Source: an uncultured Vibrio sp. | GTDB lineage: Bacteria; Pseudomonadota; Gammaproteobacteria; Enterobacterales; Vibrionaceae | Reading direction: 5' to 3' | Length of the DNA: 64,000 nt | Assembly (NCBI RefSeq): GCF_963675395.1 | Contig: NZ_OY776223.1 | Coordinates: forward strand, 2,046,001-2,110,000 | Shown: piece by piece, positions 1-8,616 of the stretch | Position numbering within the stretch: position 1 is the stretch's first letter | How the letters are laid out: each line of letters opens with the position of its first letter | The notes under the pieces: model-generated | The model's database searches: none | What the model saw: only the letters and a program-made list of their open reading frames with translations | What the model was told of the DNA's origin: nothing | Translations under genes and position numbers: made by a program

Positions 1-774
1 AAACGCGTAGTAAATGCGCATTGGTGTGTTGTTTCAGGAAGTGACATTTGGCTGGTGGATGGTGCTGTTCCTTTTGGTTCTGCGGAACAATTAGGGTTGC
101 CGGAAGCGAGCGCAAGACAAATTGGTAAGTACCAACAGTATCCGGTTATGTGGGTAAATCTAGCTGAACTTGAGCACGACTTACCGATGACTTCATTACG
201 AGATTGTTTGCATTTTCCTGAAGCGCTCTTTTTGTTGTTAAGTAAGGCCATTCAGTATGGGCACATGACGCAAAGTTTACGTTTTTGCCCTCAGTGTGGT
301 GGCCGGAACTTCATCAATAATAATCAATTAGCTATGCAATGTGGCGAGTGTCGAACGCTACACTACCCACGTATCTTCCCATGCATTATCGTCGCTGTAC
401 GTAAAGAGAAGCAGATTCTACTGGCGCAGCACCCAAGACATCGAAATGGTATGTATACCGTCATAGCGGGCTTTCTGGAGGTCGGAGAGACGCTAGAAGA
501 GTGTGTTGCGCGTGAAATACACGAAGAAACCGGTGTATACGTAAAAAATATTCGTTACTTCGGCAGTCAGCCTTGGGCGTTTCCATCCAGCATGATGATG
601 GCTTTCTTAGCAGACTATGAGTCTGGGGAATTAAGCCCCGATTATACAGAATTGTCAGATGCTCAGTGGTTTAATGCTGATGAGATGCCAGATGTCGCTC
701 CAAAAGGCACGATTGCCCGAGCACTTATAGAGCAAACCCTGCAAGATATTAAAGCTAATCACTTGGGCAAGTAG
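1..774 (+). CDS. nudC: NADH pyrophosphatase NudC (5' end cut by window edge)
   Basis: Nudix hydrolase that cleaves NAD(H) and related caps into NMN(H) and AMP. The frame is open from base 1, so the start lies just outside the window; by comparison with E. coli NudC only a few residues should be missing. A four-cysteine zinc site is visible (CPQC then CGEC about 17 residues later, near bases 288-352). It is followed by the Nudix box, [20 protein letters not shown] (bases ~469-528), and the SQPWAFPSS motif typical of the NADH pyrophosphatase subgroup (bases ~565-591). Downstream lies hemE, as in E. coli. A GTG at 55 could be read as a start but would remove conserved N-terminal sequence, so it was not used. 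Confidence 0.93.
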   Translation, partial: KRVVNAHWCVVSGSDIWLVDGAVPFGSAEQLGLPEASARQIGKYQQYPVMWVNLAELEHDLPMTSLRDCLHFPEALFLLLSKAIQYGHMTQSLRFCPQCGGRNFINNNQLAMQCGECRTLHYPRIFPCIIVAVRKEKQILLAQHPRHRNGMYTVIAGFLEVGETLEECVAREIHEETGVYVKNIRYFGSQPWAFPSSMMMAFLADYESGELSPDYTELSDAQWFNADEMPDVAPKGTIARALIEQTLQDIKANHLGK

Positions 775-776
775 AT

Positions 777-803
777 AAAAAAAACCCTCCGAGAGGGAGG
801 GGG
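777..803 (-). terminator. intrinsic terminator of the candidate small RNA
   Basis: Stem CCCTCC/GGAGGG with a run of eight A on the + strand, so the U tract exists only in minus-strand RNA. On the + strand (nudC direction) the hairpin is followed by GGGTAAG and would not terminate. Confidence 0.75.
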
Positions 804-848
804 TAAGTAAGATGTCGTTATGAGATGCTGAGTACTAGGTACTCAGTT
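777..848 (-). ncRNA. candidate small RNA, minus strand, nudC-hemE gap
   Basis: Read on the minus strand, this stretch has the layout of a short Hfq-type regulatory RNA. A perfect 8-bp stem with a 3-nt loop (828-846) comes first. About 24 nt of A/C/U-rich sequence follow, then a GC-rich hairpin (785-803) ending in eight U (777-784). Promoter-like elements sit just upstream on the same strand: TTATAA at 848-853 with TTGTTC 17 bp further up (871-876), or TACAAT at 855-860. A 12-bp perfect palindrome TTCGCTAGCGAA (862-873) lies between them. No minus-strand coding gene exists to need this terminator. I do not recognise the RNA; the exact 5' end is a guess. Confidence 0.5.
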
Positions 849-1025
849 TATAATTGTAGTTTTCGCTAGCGAACAAATTTTTAACACTGATACGGATTGG
901 GCGCAAATTAAGCGTTGATTTAAAAGTTAATAACATGATCCAGGTTGCAAAGCACACCGCTATTGGCCTTAAATCAGTGTTAGAATACGCCCTTTCAAAG
1001 AAAGCCTAACAATTGGAATTACGGA

Positions 1026-2093
1026 ATGACTGAATTAAAAAATGATCGTTATCTGCGTGCTCTACTGAAAGAGCCTGTAGATTACACGCCAGTATGGATG
1101 ATGCGTCAGGCAGGTCGTTACCTACCAGAATACAAAGCAACACGTGCACAAGCGGGCGATTTCATGTCTTTGTGTAAAAACGCGGAGCTGGCGTCTGAAG
1201 TAACGCTTCAACCTCTACGCCGTTTTCCTCTTGATGCAGCAATCTTGTTCTCAGACATCCTGACTATCCCTGATGCAATGGGACTTGGTCTGCGCTTTGC
1301 AGCGGGTGAAGGCCCAGTGTTTGACAACCCAATCACTTGCAAAGCAGACGTGGAAAAAATTGGCCTTCCCGATCCAGAAGGTGAGCTGCAATACGTGATG
1401 AACGCAGTGCGTCAGATCCGCAAAGACCTCAAGGGTGAAGTGCCATTGATAGGCTTCTCTGGCAGCCCTTGGACACTAGCGACTTACATGGTTGAAGGTG
1501 GTAGCTCGAAAGCGTTCACTAAGATCAAGAAGATGATGTACGCAGAACCACAAACTCTGCACCTTCTACTGGATAAGCTAGCAGACAGCGTTATCGAATA
1601 CCTAAATGCGCAAATTAAAGCAGGTGCGCAGTCAGTAATGGTATTTGATACATGGGGTGGTGTTCTGACTCCGCGTGATTACAACCTGTTCTCACTGCAA
1701 TACATGCATAAAATCGTCGATGGTCTGATTCGTGAAAACGATGGTCGTCGTGTGCCTGTTACTCTATTCACTAAGAATGGTGGTATGTGGTTAGAGCAAA
1801 TCGCAGCAACAGGCTGTGATGCGGTTGGCCTGGACTGGACAATCAACATCGCAGACGCAAAAGCACGTATCGGTGACAAAGTCGCGTTGCAGGGGAATAT
1901 GGACCCATCAATGCTTTACGCTTCACCTGAGCGTATCCGTGAAGAAGTCGCTGACATTCTAGAAGGTTTTGGAGATGCGGGGACTGGTCATGTATTTAAC
2001 CTTGGCCACGGCATTCACCTGGATGTTCCGCCAGAAAACGCAGGCGTATTTGTGGAAGCGGTGCACGAGCTATCAAAGCCATACCATAAATAA
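1026..2093 (+). CDS. hemE: uroporphyrinogen decarboxylase HemE
   Basis: Cytosolic heme-pathway enzyme that removes four carboxyl groups from uroporphyrinogen III to give coproporphyrinogen III. The 355-residue length is normal. Both family signatures are present: [15 protein letters not shown] near residues 22-36 (substrate-binding arginines) and [17 protein letters not shown] near residues 143-159. The catalytic-region Asp of FSDIL (around residue 78) is kept. A -10-like TAGAAT is seen at 981-986, and the leader is short. It is probably monocistronic: a terminator follows, and the next genes lie on the other strand. Confidence 0.98.
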   Translation: MTELKNDRYLRALLKEPVDYTPVWMMRQAGRYLPEYKATRAQAGDFMSLCKNAELASEVTLQPLRRFPLDAAILFSDILTIPDAMGLGLRFAAGEGPVFDNPITCKADVEKIGLPDPEGELQYVMNAVRQIRKDLKGEVPLIGFSGSPWTLATYMVEGGSSKAFTKIKKMMYAEPQTLHLLLDKLADSVIEYLNAQIKAGAQSVMVFDTWGGVLTPRDYNLFSLQYMHKIVDGLIRENDGRRVPVTLFTKNGGMWLEQIAATGCDAVGLDWTINIADAKARIGDKVALQGNMDPSMLYASPERIREEVADILEGFGDAGTGHVFNLGHGIHLDVPPENAGVFVEAVHELSKPYHK

Positions 2094-2112
2094 TCTCGAA
2101 TTTTCACAATTC

Positions 2113-2142
2113 AATACCGGCATCTATTGCCGGTATTTTTTT
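2113..2142 (+). terminator. hemE intrinsic terminator
   Basis: Stem AATACCGGCA / TTGCCGGTATT with a short loop and seven T. The 170 bases from here to 2313 are AT-rich, and I see nothing else in them. Confidence 0.9.
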
Positions 2143-2313
2143 GCCTGAAATTTGCCAACGTACAGCTCTTATAGTATTTGGCCTACTATGATCTAATTGC
2201 TAGCCAATCTGAGTATAATAATTTATTTTTAATTAAAACAATTACTTATTCTTTTGGCCTTCTTGTGCTATTTTGCTCTGTACAGGTAAGGTAGTATTTA
2301 GATCATAGGTAAC

Positions 2314-2886
2314 CTAAAGCATCGAGTGAATGCGACTTTGTAGGTAAGGGACGACGTCTGCCTCAAACCATGGGTTCTTTTTAAGCCATAACGTATTGCG
2401 TGGTGAAGGGTGAGGTAGAGGGATAAAGTCCGGTTCCCAGTCCTGCCAATGTTGAACCGTTTCGGTCAGTGTTTTGGGCTTATTAGGCAGGTAGTGGTTC
2501 TGTGAATATTGACCAATGAGTAATGTCAGTTCGATATTTGGCAGTTGTTGCAGTAGTTTTTGGTGCCAGGCTGGCGCACATTCCTTACGTGGAGGCAGGT
2601 CTCCGGAGCGTCCTTTGCCGGGATAACAAAACCCCATCGGAATAATGGCAACTTTGGTCGGGTCGTAGAAGGTGTCTTTATCCATATCGAGCCACTGACG
2701 TAGCCGATCACCACTGGGATCATTCCAGGGGATGGAGGTTTTATGAACCCGAGTACCAGGAGCCTGGCCAATAATCAGTAATCGGGCTTCTTTCGCTGCT
2801 TGTACGACCGGGTTTGCGCCTAGCGGTAAATCGCTGGCGCAAAGCTGACAGGCTCTAACTTGCTTGAGTAGTGCGTCTAGTGACAT
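2314..2886 (-). CDS. uracil-DNA glycosylase superfamily protein
   Basis: 190-residue protein of the uracil-DNA glycosylase fold. Visible motifs are IIGQAPGTRVH (residues ~38-48, the water-activating loop region), a central LLIGQYSQ strand (~121-128), and the C-terminal HPSPRN motif (~158-163) that corresponds to the DNA-intercalating HPS loop. Only one CxxC pair (CQLC, residues 13-16) is seen, so the four-cysteine iron-sulfur ligand set of family 4 enzymes looks incomplete. It may therefore be a divergent UDG-like protein rather than a proven glycosylase. It lies 7 bp downstream of the dehydrogenase gene on the same strand, suggesting one transcript. Confidence 0.85.
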   Translation of the reverse strand: MSLDALLKQVRACQLCASDLPLGANPVVQAAKEARLLIIGQAPGTRVHKTSIPWNDPSGDRLRQWLDMDKDTFYDPTKVAIIPMGFCYPGKGRSGDLPPRKECAPAWHQKLLQQLPNIELTLLIGQYSQNHYLPNKPKTLTETVQHWQDWEPDFIPLPHPSPRNTLWLKKNPWFEADVVPYLQSRIHSML

Positions 2887-2893
2887 GAACGAA

Positions 2894-3817
2894 TTAATAT
2901 CCTTTATCGAAATCGATTTGGTAATTGAGTGTGAACCCGTCTCGCCAGCGTAGGTAATTTTCGGTAAATATCTCTACCACTTGATCAGGGAAGCTGAGAG
3001 CAGCAATGTGCGGTGTGAGAGTAATTTGCGCTAATCTCCAGAAAGGATGTTCCTTGGGAAGCGGTTCTTGCTCAAAAACATCCAGAATCGCGTGTTCTAT
3101 CCAGCGGTTTTTAATTGCAAGTAAGAGTCCCTTGTCCTCGAGTACATCCCCGCGTCCGACATTAATCAGTATGGCCTGGTTTAGATGACTGAGTGTTTCG
3201 CTATTAAGCAGGTAAAGGGTCTCTGCTGTGCTTGGCAAGGTGTTGACGACGATGTCTGCTTGCTTAAAGGCGCTCGTCAGTTCATTGATATGAAAAGTCT
3301 GGTCAAACTCCCCCCCTGACGCCGGAATACCGGTGCGATTAACACCGATGGTCTTTATTCCCATAGCTCGAACCGTTTTAGCTAAGTAGCTACCTATGCT
3401 GCCAGTGCCAAGGATAACCATCTTTTTACTTCGCAGAGACGTGTAGAAGTGTGGTTGCCACTGTCGATTCTGTTGCTGCTGGTGGTAAAGGCCAAAGTGA
3501 CGATAGTGAGCGATACAGTAACCAATGATATATTCTGCAATGAGTGGCCCAAAGATACCTCGCACATTCGTCAGGGCATAATCTCGACGCAAGTTCGGCT
3601 GCATTAAGGTATTCACTCCCGCAAAGGTGGATTGTACCCAGTCAAGTTGTGAAAACTCGTCTAACCTTTGTGATAGCAGAGGTGGATCCGCCAGAACTAT
3701 TTGAGCGTCATTCGGGTTATCCGTAAGGCTAAGATCAGGCAGGTTTTTCTCTGCCAACAATGTTTGGTAGGTGCTTTGATGCTCTGAGAGCAGGAAAATC
3801 TTATTTGGTTGCGGCAT
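2894..3817 (-). CDS. D-isomer-specific 2-hydroxyacid dehydrogenase
   Basis: 307-residue NAD(P)-dependent oxidoreductase of the D-2-hydroxyacid dehydrogenase family (glyoxylate/hydroxypyruvate reductase type). The nucleotide-binding motif GTGSIGSYLA lies near residues 137-146. Arg in NVGRGDVLE (~216-224), Glu in FEQEPLP (~248-254) and His in LTPHIAAL (~267-274) supply the catalytic Arg-Glu-His set. The substrate in this organism cannot be told from sequence. It begins 60 bp from the divergent yjaG and is followed within 7 bp by the UDG-like gene. Confidence 0.88.
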   Translation of the reverse strand: MPQPNKIFLLSEHQSTYQTLLAEKNLPDLSLTDNPNDAQIVLADPPLLSQRLDEFSQLDWVQSTFAGVNTLMQPNLRRDYALTNVRGIFGPLIAEYIIGYCIAHYRHFGLYHQQQQNRQWQPHFYTSLRSKKMVILGTGSIGSYLAKTVRAMGIKTIGVNRTGIPASGGEFDQTFHINELTSAFKQADIVVNTLPSTAETLYLLNSETLSHLNQAILINVGRGDVLEDKGLLLAIKNRWIEHAILDVFEQEPLPKEHPFWRLAQITLTPHIAALSFPDQVVEIFTENYLRWRDGFTLNYQIDFDKGY

Positions 3818-3883
3818 TAACTTTTTTCCCTGTGATGAATCAAGTACACTTTCGCTGTTTTTTTCTTCAATGATTGAGTGACT

Positions 3884-4471
3884 ATGCTTAAGAATCCTCT
3901 TCAGGTTCGTTTGGAAAAACTAGAACCTTGGCAACAAATTACCTTTATGGCGTGTCTGTGCGAGCGCATGTATCCAAACTACGCGATGTTTTGTGAGAAT
4001 ACAGAATTTGCGGAGCCACGCGCTTACCGAGCGATTCTTGATAGTGTATGGGAAATTCTGACAGTTAAGAGCGCGAAAGTGAACTTTGAGCGTCAGTTAG
4101 AAAAACTAGAAGAGTTATTCCCAAGTGCCGATGAGTTTGATTTTTACGGTGTATACCCAGCAATGGATGCGTGTCAGGCGTTGTCTACACTACTGCATGG
4201 TCTGTTGGATCGCGACTACCTTTTTGACTCAATGATTAAAGTGAGCCAACAGTCGGTACAAACCGTTGCGGATCTTGAGCAAGCCCAAGGGAGCGAGCCA
4301 ATCACGAACGACAATCAAAAAGAAAACCAAGCTGTATGTGAAGAATGGGATGTTCAATGGGCTATTTTCCGCCCATTACGTGAAACTACTGAGCGAGACA
4401 TCAGTTTGATTAAAGATCTGCGTGAAGAGTTACGAGAAGAGGGTGTCAGCAATATTGGTGTTGCTCTATAA
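3884..4471 (+). CDS. yjaG: YjaG family protein (DUF416)
   Basis: Cytosolic protein of about 195 residues belonging to the DUF416/YjaG family, of unknown function. In E. coli yjaG lies between nfi and hupA; here the same order hemE...yjaG...hupA is kept, with an insertion sequence and a CNNM/CorC-type gene in between. The protein is acidic and mostly helical, with no membrane segment. A GTG at 3878 is in frame, but the ATG at 3884 (giving MLKNPLQVRLEKL) matches the usual start of the family and is preferred. Confidence 0.85.
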   Translation: MLKNPLQVRLEKLEPWQQITFMACLCERMYPNYAMFCENTEFAEPRAYRAILDSVWEILTVKSAKVNFERQLEKLEELFPSADEFDFYGVYPAMDACQALSTLLHGLLDRDYLFDSMIKVSQQSVQTVADLEQAQGSEPITNDNQKENQAVCEEWDVQWAIFRPLRETTERDISLIKDLREELREEGVSNIGVAL

Positions 4472-4490
4472 CACCTCTACGAAGAATATG

Positions 4491-4513
4491 AAAAAGGCAT
4501 CCAATAGGATGGC
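4491..4513 (-). terminator. hairpin with minus-strand U tract after yjaG (left half of mirror pair)
   Basis: GGCATCC-AATA-GGATGGC preceded by AAAAA on the + strand, so it would act on leftward transcripts. It is nearly repeated in inverted orientation at 6108-6131. Confidence 0.6.
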
Positions 4514-4524
4514 TCAGATTGATG

Positions 4525-4557
4525 ACGAACCCCACTTTTTTAAGTGGGGTTCGTTTT
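4525..4557 (+). terminator. yjaG intrinsic terminator
   Basis: Strong 13-bp stem ACGAACCCCACTT / AAGTGGGGTTCGT with a four-T loop and a trailing T tract. Confidence 0.88.
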
Positions 4558-4594
4558 TATGAGCGGCCGTAGGCCGCGATCGCGATATTTTTTG

Positions 4595-6031
4595 CTAGAT
4601 AAACTGTAGAGAGTTAGTGTTTTTAAATTGGCGTATATAAGCGAGGATTTGCGCTATGTCACCCCGATTTAGGCCGAGTTTGCGCAGATAACTCACCACC
4701 AACGCTATCTTTTTGATGTTTTGCGCAGCCGCTGCCAACCAGCACTGCATCTGCACGTTGGCTAACCCTCGAAAGCGAGCGTATCGATGACCATGATGTT
4801 GTTTGGCATCCGCGAAGCTTCTCTCTACCGTTTCGCTTCTCCGCCTGTAGGTTTTCTTTCCATAAGCTGAGAGCCGCATCTGGTTGGCTCTATCCATGGC
4901 TTCCGTATAGATATGCCTTGTGATGACCTTCTTCATGTTTTTACTTTGAGTACAGTCATCACGCATTGGGCAGAACGCACACTCTTTAGGGTCTGAGTGA
5001 TACTCTCGGTAAGCGTCGCGTGACGTCGTCTTGTAGATAAGTTCCTGCCCGTTGGGGCAACGATAGCTGTCTTTTTCTTTGTTATAGATAAAGTGTTTCT
5101 TCTTGAAGGCATTCTTTGTTCGTGATGGTCGGCGATAGCCGAACACACCAAGTATCCCTCGGCGCTCAAGGGACTCAGCAACGGGGGCAGTGAAGTAACC
5201 GGCATCAAGGCCAACAGCGATGGGGTTGAGGTTAAACTGTTCAAGCGTGTGGTCGAGACGGCGGATATAAGGTTGAGAGTCATTCACATTCCCTGCGGTC
5301 GCATGGGTATCAACGATGATGCCGTGCTGGCCATCGACCGTGCGGTGGTCGAGATAGAAGAACCCTTGCGGCTTGTTGTCGCGGGTCATGAAGCCACTCT
5401 CTGGATCAGTCGTACTGCTCTTCGTGTTCTTAGCTTTCTGCTCAGAAGTTCGTTCTTTAAGCGGTCTCTTCCCCTCTTTAGCTCGGTCTAGTGCAACGTC
5501 TTCATCCAACATATCTAAATAGGCGCTCGCTCGGACCGCCGTTTGTTTATTGGTGTGCTTGTTTTTGTTCGCATTCGCTTTGAGATGAGTACTATCGGTA
5601 AAGAGCTCTTGTCCAGCGACTAAACCTTTCGCCATCGCTTGTTGAACGATGTTAATAAAGATGCGTTCGAAGACATCCGTACCATTGAAGCGACGAATAC
5701 GGTTTTGACTAAGAGTCGAGGCATGGATGACCTTTTCTGTGAGGGACATACGGAGGAACCAACGATACGCGACATTCACTTCGATTTCTTTGACAAGCTG
5801 ACGCTCGCTTTTTACTCCGAAGATGTACCCCAGTAGGATAATTTTGAATAGACGGACAGGGTCTACAGGTGGTCGGCCATTGTCTTTGCAATAAAGGTGG
5901 GCGACTTCATCACGAATGAATTCAAAATCGATAGCAGAGTCAATTTTACGAACGAGATGGTCTTTGGGAACAAGTTGTTCCATCGTCACCATTTCAAGTT
6001 CGTACTGTTGTGGAGAAGGTTCTTGAAGCAT
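4595..6031 (-). mobile_element. IS1182-family insertion sequence, intact transposase
   Basis: 478-residue transposase, apparently undamaged. The N-terminal DUF772-like part (residues ~1-130, with RPPVDPVRLFKIILLGYIFG) is followed by a DDE domain. Candidate acidic residues are the Asp of FTDSTHLKAN (~145), the Asp of GLDAGYF (~274) and the Glu of VERSFADAKQHHG (~404). A CPNGQE...CAFC...DDC cysteine region (~330-360) lies between them, as is usual for IS1182-type enzymes. Only the coding part is given here. I could not place the terminal inverted repeats with certainty: mirror-image hairpins lie about 100 bp outside each end of the gene (4491 and 6131), and a GCGGCC/GGCCGC hairpin is at 4563-4577. 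No target duplication was found by eye. Confidence 0.88.
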
Positions 6032-6066
6032 GTCGGGGTATCCATATTTCTATACTCCTATTAGAT

Positions 6067-6096
6067 CAAAGGTCTAGCTTGAAAGCTAGACCTTTG
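6067..6096. repeat. perfect 13-bp palindromic stem right of the IS
   Basis: AAAGGTCTAGCTT / AAGCTAGACCTTT with a 2-nt loop. It is the counterpart in position of the yjaG terminator stem at 4525-4557 but has a different sequence. Confidence 0.8.
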
Positions 6097-6107
6097 TCAG
6101 CAGTCTG

Positions 6108-6131
6108 AGGCATCCACTAGGATGCCTTTTT
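6108..6131 (+). terminator. hairpin with + strand U tract (right half of mirror pair)
   Basis: AGGCATCC-ACTA-GGATGCCT followed by T5. Rightward-acting, although no + strand gene other than the distant yjaG reads into it; this suggests it once served yjaG before the IS arrived. Confidence 0.65.
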
Positions 6132-6157
6132 GCTGTGTATAGTGAAGGATATTTAGA

Positions 6158-7282
6158 TTACTTGGAGCTTGGTTTCGCTGTCTCAGCGGATTCAACCTTG
6201 GTTTCCTGACTCTTCAGCTTTGTTTCTTCTTCGTCATCTCTGCTTTCGATGACACCGTGCTTCTCTTTCCAGCTTTCCCAGCGCTGGTACGCCAATTCTT
6301 GCATGTCTGTACTTTTGTCTGCTTCATCGATGATCTCTTCACCTACGAGATGCTCAAAGATATCTTCCAGCGTCACTAAGCCTTGCACAGTACCGTACTC
6401 GTCAACTACGAGCGCCAGTTGTAGGCGGTGAGTCATCATTTGGTCGAAGACTTTCGGCAGAGCTGTATTGTTCAGAACCACCTGAATAGGACGCATCACA
6501 GCTCCAAGTTGTTTCTGGCCGCAACCAGATTGTTGCAGTTTAAACAGCTCCAACCGATGCACAAAGCCGATGATGTTGTCTTTCTGTTCGCTATAAATCA
6601 ACGGACGAGAGAAAGGCGTATCTTTGTGTTTGTCTAAAAATTGATCAATGGTTTTGGTTGCGTTGACGCGGAATACCACTGGTCGGGGCGTCATAACCTG
6701 AGTAACGGGGACATCTTGAATACCCAGTAGGTTGCTCAGAATTTTAGATTCGCCTTCTGCAAACTCGCCACTTTCACGAGCAAGAATCGCCATTGCAGAT
6801 AACTCATCACGCATCCTTGGCGCTACGTGATTGCGAGACAGACGTTTGGTAATTTGTTCAGAGAACCAAACAAATGGTGTCAAAGCCCATACCATCCAGC
6901 GTAAAGAGACCGCAGCGGTAGGAGCGAGCTGACGCCAGTATGTAGCACCAATCGTCTTAGGTACTATTTCAGACAGAACCAAAATGGCCAAGGTTAGTAC
7001 CGCAGAGAAAAGACCAAGCGCTTCACTACCGAATACCGCAGCAGCCTGTGCACCAGCCGTTGCGGCACCAATCGTATGTGCGATAGTGTTTAGCGTCAGA
7101 ATCGAAGCTAATGGACGATCGATGTCTGATTTGAGTTTAGAAAGCTGCCCAGCAGCAGGGTGCCCTTGTTGATTGAGCTGTGCGATGTAGCTTGGACTGA
7201 TACTCAGTAATACTGCCTCCAGTACCGAACAGATAAATGAAATGCCGATAGCAATAGAGATATAAATGGATAACAGCAGCAT
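6158..7282 (-). CDS. CNNM/HlyC-CorC family membrane protein (DUF21 + CBS pair)
   Basis: 374-residue inner-membrane protein. The N-terminal DUF21/CNNM transmembrane domain (hydrophobic stretches at residues ~2-25, ~55-80, ~85-110 and ~120-140, with SEIVPKTIGA around 103-112) is followed by a pair of CBS domains (~190-320, with VTQVMTPRP and VVDEYGTVQGLVTLEDI). The C-terminal tail is acidic and lysine-rich. Relatives are called hemolysin-family or CorC-like proteins and are linked to Mg2+/Co2+ or other metal handling; the actual substrate is not known here. It is transcribed away from hupA, with a shared 253-bp upstream region. Confidence 0.85.
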   Translation of the reverse strand: MLLLSIYISIAIGISFICSVLEAVLLSISPSYIAQLNQQGHPAAGQLSKLKSDIDRPLASILTLNTIAHTIGAATAGAQAAAVFGSEALGLFSAVLTLAILVLSEIVPKTIGATYWRQLAPTAAVSLRWMVWALTPFVWFSEQITKRLSRNHVAPRMRDELSAMAILARESGEFAEGESKILSNLLGIQDVPVTQVMTPRPVVFRVNATKTIDQFLDKHKDTPFSRPLIYSEQKDNIIGFVHRLELFKLQQSGCGQKQLGAVMRPIQVVLNNTALPKVFDQMMTHRLQLALVVDEYGTVQGLVTLEDIFEHLVGEEIIDEADKSTDMQELAYQRWESWKEKHGVIESRDDEEETKLKSQETKVESAETAKPSSK

Positions 7283-7535
7283 AGTTGCCCTTGAAAGTCG
7301 TTAGATAGTCGTTGTTTGCAGCCATTATAGCCGCTCATAAGCGATATAAATTGCGCCAAATACATTGGAAAGCAAGGGGATTCAGGCCTTATGTGGTAAC
7401 AAATTGTGAGTTAATACTCATATTATGGCTAAAAGTACGTCATAAAATCGAAAGTTCACCTACAAACCTTTGCCAGATGGGGCATTTATGTTTTAGAGTG
7501 AGACGAATTCGATAACCTATAAGAAGGGAAACCTA

Positions 7536-7808
7536 ATGAACAAGACCCAATTAATCGACTTTATCGCAGAGAAAGCAGACCTATCAAAAGCACAAGCAAA
7601 GGCTGCTCTTGAAGCGACTCTTGAAGGCGTAACTGGCGCACTGAAAGAGGGTGACCAAGTTCAACTAATTGGTTTTGGTACATTCAAAGTAAACCACCGT
7701 GCTGCACGTACTGGCCGCAACCCTAAGACTGGCGATGAGATTCAAATCGCAGCGGCTAATGTTCCTGCATTCGTAGCAGGTAAAGCACTGAAAGAATCAG
7801 TAAACTAA
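7536..7808 (+). CDS. hupA: DNA-binding protein HU-alpha
   Basis: 90-residue histone-like nucleoid protein that bends and compacts DNA as a dimer. The whole family pattern is visible: [20 protein letters not shown] at the start, [20 protein letters not shown] (residues ~46-65, the flexible beta-arm with its Arg/Asn-Pro tip), and [11 protein letters not shown] near the end. A strong ribosome site AAGAAGGGAA lies just before the ATG. It is followed at once by a terminator and then by the DUF1481 lipoprotein gene, as hupA-yjaH in E. coli. Confidence 0.98.
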   Translation: MNKTQLIDFIAEKADLSKAQAKAALEATLEGVTGALKEGDQVQLIGFGTFKVNHRAARTGRNPKTGDEIQIAAANVPAFVAGKALKESVN

Positions 7809-7815
7809 GTTAGAA

Positions 7816-7846
7816 TGCACCGAGGTATTCTGCCTCGGTGCAATTT
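7816..7846 (+). terminator. hupA terminator abutting the next start codon
   Basis: Perfect 10-bp stem TGCACCGAGG / CCTCGGTGCA followed by ATTTT. The ATG of the DUF1481 gene begins at 7848, so the hairpin occupies the place where a ribosome site would be expected. Confidence 0.8.
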
Positions 7847-7847
7847 T

Positions 7848-8546
7848 ATGAAAAAACATCTCTTCACTTCACTTCTCCTTGCTAGCCTTTCTGTCGTTGG
7901 CTGTTCATCTGTTGAAACCCCGAATCTAGAACAATTTACTCATTTCACTGGCGGTAAAGCAGAGGGTGATGCGAGCAGTTTGTATTGGATGACGGAACGA
8001 CTTACCCGTGTCAGCACAGCGGCAGACTATGTAACCACTGGGGAATACGGCTGGTACCAAAGTGATTATCGCTGGGATGAAGGGGAATTACGGGAGTTGA
8101 CTCGAAAGGGTGACCAGATTGATGCCAAGCTGGGTATGGTGCCTTTTCAAATCCACATCCGTTTCAATAAAGATGGTGAGGCGGTTTATCAGCAATATCG
8201 AGTTAACAATAAAGTACTGCCTTTGCAGCGTGACCAGATAGAGCGTTTTAAGTCGGAAGCTAACGATGTTATTGCCTCGGTCAAAGAGCGTTCTCGCAAC
8301 GGTCAGAGCCTGACCCAAGGTTACTGGAATGGTGAGTCCTTGGAAGCTTGCGACGGTAAAGAGTTTGCGACTTTAGAATTTAACCAGACTTTGCCGAAAT
8401 TTGTCATTGACCGATTGGCATCCGTTGATAGTTACATTGCCTTTATTGGCACAGAGTCACGCAATAAAGTGACAGTCGATGAATTGCTTTTACTCAAAGA
8501 TGATGAGTTTGACTGTATTCAAAGACCTAAACTCATCGTAGAGTAA
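7848..8546 (+). CDS. DUF1481 lipoprotein (YjaH-like)
   Basis: 232-residue predicted lipoprotein. The start MKKHLFTSLLLASLSVVGCSS gives a signal peptide with lipobox SVVGC (Cys at residue 18), so the mature protein should be lipid-anchored; the residue after Cys is Ser, which favours the outer membrane. The longer frame from 7815 would place extra residues before the signal and is rejected. The remainder matches the DUF1481 family (YjaH in E. coli, also next to hupA), of unknown function. No clear Shine-Dalgarno precedes the ATG because the hupA hairpin is there; read-through or translation coupled to hupA mRNA is possible. Confidence 0.85.
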   Translation: MKKHLFTSLLLASLSVVGCSSVETPNLEQFTHFTGGKAEGDASSLYWMTERLTRVSTAADYVTTGEYGWYQSDYRWDEGELRELTRKGDQIDAKLGMVPFQIHIRFNKDGEAVYQQYRVNNKVLPLQRDQIERFKSEANDVIASVKERSRNGQSLTQGYWNGESLEACDGKEFATLEFNQTLPKFVIDRLASVDSYIAFIGTESRNKVTVDELLLLKDDEFDCIQRPKLIVE

Positions 8547-8570
8547 CTGCTCTTGCTTTGAATAATAGAA

Positions 8571-8595
8571 AAGGCGCATTACGCGCCTTGTTATT
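8571..8595. terminator. bidirectional terminator between DUF1481 gene and purD
   Basis: AAGGCGC-ATTAC-GCGCCTT flanked by A/T tracts on both sides; it serves two convergent genes. Confidence 0.8.
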
Positions 8596-8616
8596 TATAG
8601 CCAACTGATGTTGTTT

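Noticed and set aside
4933..5283. 116-residue alternative minus-strand frame inside the IS transposase, considered as a second IS protein
   Set aside because: Different frame within the catalytic region, no frameshift signal, and the main transposase is complete.
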